The notes beneath the pieces were generated by a model, which ran no database searches, was not told the origin of the DNA, and worked only from the letters and a program-made list of their open reading frames with translations. 64,000 bases of DNA, taken from assembly GCF_001008165.2 (NCBI RefSeq), contig NZ_CP011452.2, forward strand, positions 2,046,001-2,110,000. The letters are read 5' to 3'. This DNA is from Croceibacterium atlanticum (GTDB taxonomy: Bacteria; Pseudomonadota; Alphaproteobacteria; Sphingomonadales; Sphingomonadaceae). The translations under genes were made by a program, and so were the position numbers. Shown one piece after another: positions 60,925 through 64,000 of this stretch (positions are counted from its first letter, which is position 1; every line of letters begins with the position of its first letter).

Positions 60925-61878
60925 TCAGGCCGCCTGGCTGGCCGCCGTGGTCAGCTGGACGAAGACATCTTCCAGATCCGGTTCCCGCGTGGTCACGTCC
61001 TCGATCCCCAGATCATGTTTCTGCACCAGATCCAGCACCTGCCCGGCGCTGCTGCGGTCCCGGTCATATGTGATTTCCAGAGTGCGCGGATCGGCCAGTT
61101 CGCATTTGAGGAAGGCGTCTTCCGTCAGGGGCGCGGTCAGATCACGGTCCACGCTGATGCGCACGATCTTTTCCCGCGCCATGTTCACCAGTTCGCGCGT
61201 GGGCTTGTTGGCGATCAGTTCCCCATGATTGATGATGGCGATCCGGTCGCATAATTGTTCCGCCTCTTCCAGGTAATGGGTGGTCAGAACCACCGTCACC
61301 CCGTCGGCGTTCAGTTCGCCCACCAGTTCCCACAATTGCCGCCGCAATTCCACGTCGACCCCGGCGGTCGGTTCGTCCAGCACCAGGATCGGCGGGGAAT
61401 GGACCATTGCCTTGGCGATAAGCAGGCGCCGTTTCATGCCGCCCGACAGCGAACGGGCATAGGCGTTGCGCTTATCTTCCAGCCGCACGGCACGCAGCAA
61501 TTCTTCCGACCGGCGCAAGGCCTTGGCCACGCCATACATGCCGGACTGGTTTTCCAGCACTTCATATGGCGTGAAGAAGGGATCGAACACGATTTCCTGC
61601 GGCACGATGCCGATGGACAGTTTCGCATTGCGATGATCGCGATCGATATCGTGGCCCCAGATGCGGATCGTGCCCGATGTCTTGTTCACCAGCCCGGCCA
61701 TGATGTTGATCAGCGTGGATTTGCCCGCGCCATTGGGGCCGAGCAGGCCGAAAATCCCGCCTTCGGGCACATCGAAGCTGACGCCTTTCAGCGCCAGTTT
61801 GGGCGGGGCGTTGCCCGTACCCGCATATTCCTTGACGACATCACGAATTTCGATGGCTGCATCCGGCATATCCACCAT
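60925..61878 (-). CDS. ABC transporter ATP-binding protein
   Basis: A 317-residue ATPase of the multidrug/gliding type. Walker A LLGPNGAGKSTLINI, signature SLSGGMKRRLLIAKAMVHSP, Walker B LVLDEPTAGVD and switch His TTHYLEEAEQLCDRI. The last 90 residues are a DUF4162-like tail. No permease is adjacent in the window, so its partner may lie elsewhere. The ATG at 61878 is used; another lies three codons later. Confidence 0.92.
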   Translation of the reverse strand: MVDMPDAAIEIRDVVKEYAGTGNAPPKLALKGVSFDVPEGGIFGLLGPNGAGKSTLINIMAGLVNKTSGTIRIWGHDIDRDHRNAKLSIGIVPQEIVFDPFFTPYEVLENQSGMYGVAKALRRSEELLRAVRLEDKRNAYARSLSGGMKRRLLIAKAMVHSPPILVLDEPTAGVDVELRRQLWELVGELNADGVTVVLTTHYLEEAEQLCDRIAIINHGELIANKPTRELVNMAREKIVRISVDRDLTAPLTEDAFLKCELADPRTLEITYDRDRSSAGQVLDLVQKHDLGIEDVTTREPDLEDVFVQLTTAASQAA

Positions 61879-61980
61879 GTGGGCGAGCGGGCCCCGCAGG
61901 TAAAGAGGTGAAACGGCAATCGGCAGCGCCGCCACGCGCAATATTGCGGGAATCGCGCGGGCGCGATAGGGCGACGGCCT

Positions 61981-62241
61981 ATGGACAACGTGCCCGAAAC
62001 AACCATCGTCGACACGCCGCGCGTCTGGTGCGACGGCGCGGGCGACATTCGCAACGGCCCCAATTACCGATCCGCAGCGCTCGGCCATCCGCGCGTTTAC
62101 ATGCAGATCGATGAAAAGGGCTATGTCGATTGCGGCTATTGCGATCGCCGCTTCGTGCTGAAAGGCGGCCCGGCGGAACGCGGTATCAATGAACTGGGCG
62201 TGGGCGATCTGCCAGCCGAAGAAGGCGTGTCGCCAGCCTGA
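61981..62241 (+). CDS. Zinc-finger domain protein (NDUFS6-like)
   Basis: An 86-residue protein with the short zinc-finger pattern H-P-RVYMQIDEKGYVDCGYCDRRFVL (His, CxxC), as in the mitochondrial complex I subunit NDUFS6 and its alphaproteobacterial relatives. Confidence 0.9.
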   Translation: MDNVPETTIVDTPRVWCDGAGDIRNGPNYRSAALGHPRVYMQIDEKGYVDCGYCDRRFVLKGGPAERGINELGVGDLPAEEGVSPA

Positions 62242-62343
62242 TCCGTGCCCGGACCATGCGCGCCGCAAGGCGTGCCTGAACTGGAACTTCAGCAGCCATT
62301 CACCCATTTAACCATAGTTCGATCCCCAATTGGGAGACACGCT

Positions 62344-62742
62344 ATGAAACGAATTGCAGCTGTACTTGCGGGCATGGCGCTCGCACTGGGATCCGGCACC
62401 GCCGCCACTGCGCAGACGCGGGCCGAAAAGGGTGAGGCGAAGCTTGCCAAGATGCTGGAAGGCCGGGTTGCCGGCGATCCGGTGAAATGCATCAGCCAGC
62501 ACAATATGAGCAGGCTGGAAGTGATCGACGAAACCGCGCTGGTCTATGATGCGGGATCGACGATCTATGTCGCCCGCCCGAAAGACCCGAAAATGCTGGA
62601 TGACAGCGATATCCTGGTTGTGGACCGATATGGCAGCCAGCTATGCACCAATGACATGATCCGCACAGTGGACCGCATGGGCCATTTCCTGACCGGGATC
62701 GTGTTCCTGGAAGACTTCGTCCCCTACCGTAAGCCGGAGTAA
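62344..62742 (+). CDS. Periplasmic protein of unknown function
   Basis: A 132-residue protein with a signal peptide to about residue 24 (ATAQT). The mature chain has two cysteines (VKCISQ and SQLCTND) that may pair. GGGAGA lies before the ATG at 62344. No family is named. Confidence 0.8.
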   Translation: MKRIAAVLAGMALALGSGTAATAQTRAEKGEAKLAKMLEGRVAGDPVKCISQHNMSRLEVIDETALVYDAGSTIYVARPKDPKMLDDSDILVVDRYGSQLCTNDMIRTVDRMGHFLTGIVFLEDFVPYRKPE

Positions 62743-62748
62743 GCGAAT

Positions 62749-63303
62749 TTGGCCGCCCCGCGACGCCGCTGGGCGGCCGAAATCCTGCATTTCTGGTTCC
62801 AGACGCTGGGCCCGGCAGACTGGTTCGGCGGCGGGGAGCATGTTGATATCGCGCTGAAGCGGCGCTTTTCCCGCGAATTGGCGATGTTGTGGCCGCGCCC
62901 GGCGCATGAATTCCTGGCCGACCGGCAAACCGCATTGGCGGCGATCCTGCTGTTCGATCAGGTGCCGCGCAATCTCCATCGCGGGACGCGGCACGCCTTC
63001 ACCTTCGATCCACTGGCGCGGACAATCACGCGCGGCGCGCTGATGCGGGGTTGGGACCGGGGGATGGGACTGCATCAGCGCCAGTTCCTGGCCATGCCGC
63101 TGATGCATAGCGAACATATTGGCGACCAGATCTGGTCGCTGCGATATTATACCGATCTGGGCAATGCGACGATCCGCCGTTTCGCGGTGGATCATTACCG
63201 AATGATCGCCCGTTTCGGCCGCTTCCCCCATCGTAATGAAATGCTCGGCCGCGAATCCTCCCCGGCTGAATTGCGGGCAATCGCGGCTGGAAACCACTGG
63301 TAA
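62749..63303 (+). CDS. DUF924 family protein
   Basis: A 184-residue protein with the DUF924 pattern: ILHFWFQTLGPADWFGGG, ALAAILLFDQVPRNLHRGT, LMHSEHIGDQ and GRFPHRNEMLGRESSPAE. Start is TTG at 62749, six bases after the previous stop. Function unknown. Confidence 0.92.
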   Translation: MAAPRRRWAAEILHFWFQTLGPADWFGGGEHVDIALKRRFSRELAMLWPRPAHEFLADRQTALAAILLFDQVPRNLHRGTRHAFTFDPLARTITRGALMRGWDRGMGLHQRQFLAMPLMHSEHIGDQIWSLRYYTDLGNATIRRFAVDHYRMIARFGRFPHRNEMLGRESSPAELRAIAAGNHW

Positions 63304-63389
63304 GGCCAGCGGCCGGATTACTGACACATATGCTTCACATCACCTGCCTATGCGGCGGGGACTGAATCATATCTGCCGCAGGAACATTC

Positions 63390-64000
63390 ATGAAAAAGAT
63401 CGCCCTCTCGCTGCTCGCCAGTGTCGCCGTGGCCATGCCCGCCGCCGCGCAGGACATGTCGGGCGCCGATGCGCTGATGCAGCGCGGCGCGATGGGGGAT
63501 GCCAGCACGCCCGACGGGGCGCGCCGCCTGCGTGCAGATAACAGCGCTGCCTATCGCGACATGGCGATCCGCGATGCCGAAGCGGAAGTGCGCAATGTCA
63601 TCCTGCTGATCGGTGACGGGATGGGCGATTCCGAAATTACCATCGCCCGTAATTATGCCGAAGGGGCCGGCGGATATTTCAAGGGGCTGGATGCGCTGCC
63701 GGTCAGCGGGCAATACACCCATTATTCGCTCGACCGGGAAACGGGCAAGCCGGTCTATGTCACCGATTCCGCCGCCTCCGCCACCGCCTTCTCCACCGGG
63801 GTGAAGAGCTATAATGGCGCGATCGGCGTGGACATACGCGGCACAGCACATGCCAGCCTGCTGCAACTGGCCAAGGCTGCCGGGCTGGCGACAGGCAATG
63901 TCTCCACCGCCGAGATTCAGGATGCGACGCCCGCCGCGCAAATCGCCCATATCGCCCTGCGCGATTGCAAGGGGCCGGGAGAAACGACCGCGGAGTGCCC
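63390..64000 (+). CDS. Alkaline phosphatase, 5' part (cut by window edge)
   Basis: The first 203 residues of a PhoA-family enzyme. Signal peptide [21 protein letters not shown]; metal-site motif [14 protein letters not shown]; and [20 protein letters not shown] with the phosphorylated Ser. The gene continues beyond base 64000. Confidence 0.92.
   Translation, partial: MKKIALSLLASVAVAMPAAAQDMSGADALMQRGAMGDASTPDGARRLRADNSAAYRDMAIRDAEAEVRNVILLIGDGMGDSEITIARNYAEGAGGYFKGLDALPVSGQYTHYSLDRETGKPVYVTDSAASATAFSTGVKSYNGAIGVDIRGTAHASLLQLAKAAGLATGNVSTAEIQDATPAAQIAHIALRDCKGPGETTAEC

Overview
The window is high-GC alphaproteobacterial DNA, most likely from a member of the Sphingomonadales close to the Erythrobacteraceae. 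That is an inference from gene content and protein style (a class I ribonucleotide reductase with separated nrdA and nrdB, a thioredoxin-TPR protein next to a tRNA-Gly, argB, nadB, PPK2). It splits cleanly at a tRNA-Gly(GCC) gene at 44970-45044. Everything to the left (1 to about 44970) is one side of an integrative and conjugative element (ICE) with a Trb/TraG-type transfer system. Everything to the right is ordinary chromosome. The ICE runs off the left edge; its integrase, the rest of trbF, trbG and trbI, and the other attachment site are not in the window.

ICE layout, left to right. 1-6373 holds the mating-pair operon trbB-C-D-E-J-K-L-F on the minus strand with overlapping starts and stops. 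6374-15559 is a first cargo block inserted between trbB and the copG gene that normally lies next to it: a ParDE-type toxin-antitoxin pair, a PIN-domain protein, a PLD-family nuclease coupled to a GNAT-like protein, a PD-(D/E)XK-like protein, and a DUF4238-HNH pair. 15560-17979 is copG and traG (coupling protein). 18077-27031 is a second cargo block between traG and the relaxase: a 1715-residue STAND ATPase with an N-terminal nuclease-like domain (Avs-like), and a divergent four-gene row containing what looks like a graspetide (omega-ester RiPP) precursor with three core repeats, its MvdD-type ATP-grasp ligase and a membrane protein. 27032-34799 is the relaxase, an IS110-family element, and a 1205-bp tandem triplication that gives three intact lytic transglycosylase genes next to traF and a DUF2840 gene. 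34860-37914 is a replication and control module: repA, iterons and a DnaA box, an AlpA-like protein, a DUF2285 protein and an XRE regulator. 38167-44441 holds accessory ICE genes (DUF932, DUF736, hypotheticals), a MerR-controlled metal-efflux/YnfA unit and a large ParB-like protein.

Chromosome, 45223-64000: thioredoxin-TPR protein, Lon-substrate-binding-domain protein, MarC, lipoproteins, YggT, argB, polyphosphate kinase 2, two tandem thermonucleases, nrdB, small membrane proteins, nrdA, GFA-family protein, nadB, an ABC ATPase, a zinc-finger protein, a DUF924 protein and the start of an alkaline phosphatase. None of this looks acquired.

How it works together: TrbB/E (ATPases), TrbC/D/J/K/L/F (channel), the transglycosylase (wall opening), TraF (pilin processing), relaxase and TraG would move the element. 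RepA with iterons, plus ParB and ParDE, would keep it during the excised stage. The two cargo blocks are rich in nucleases and ATPases of types used in phage and plasmid defence and sit exactly between conserved transfer genes. The graspetide-membrane protein row in the second block is the most unusual part. All functions are assigned by reading sequence motifs; no database search was run.
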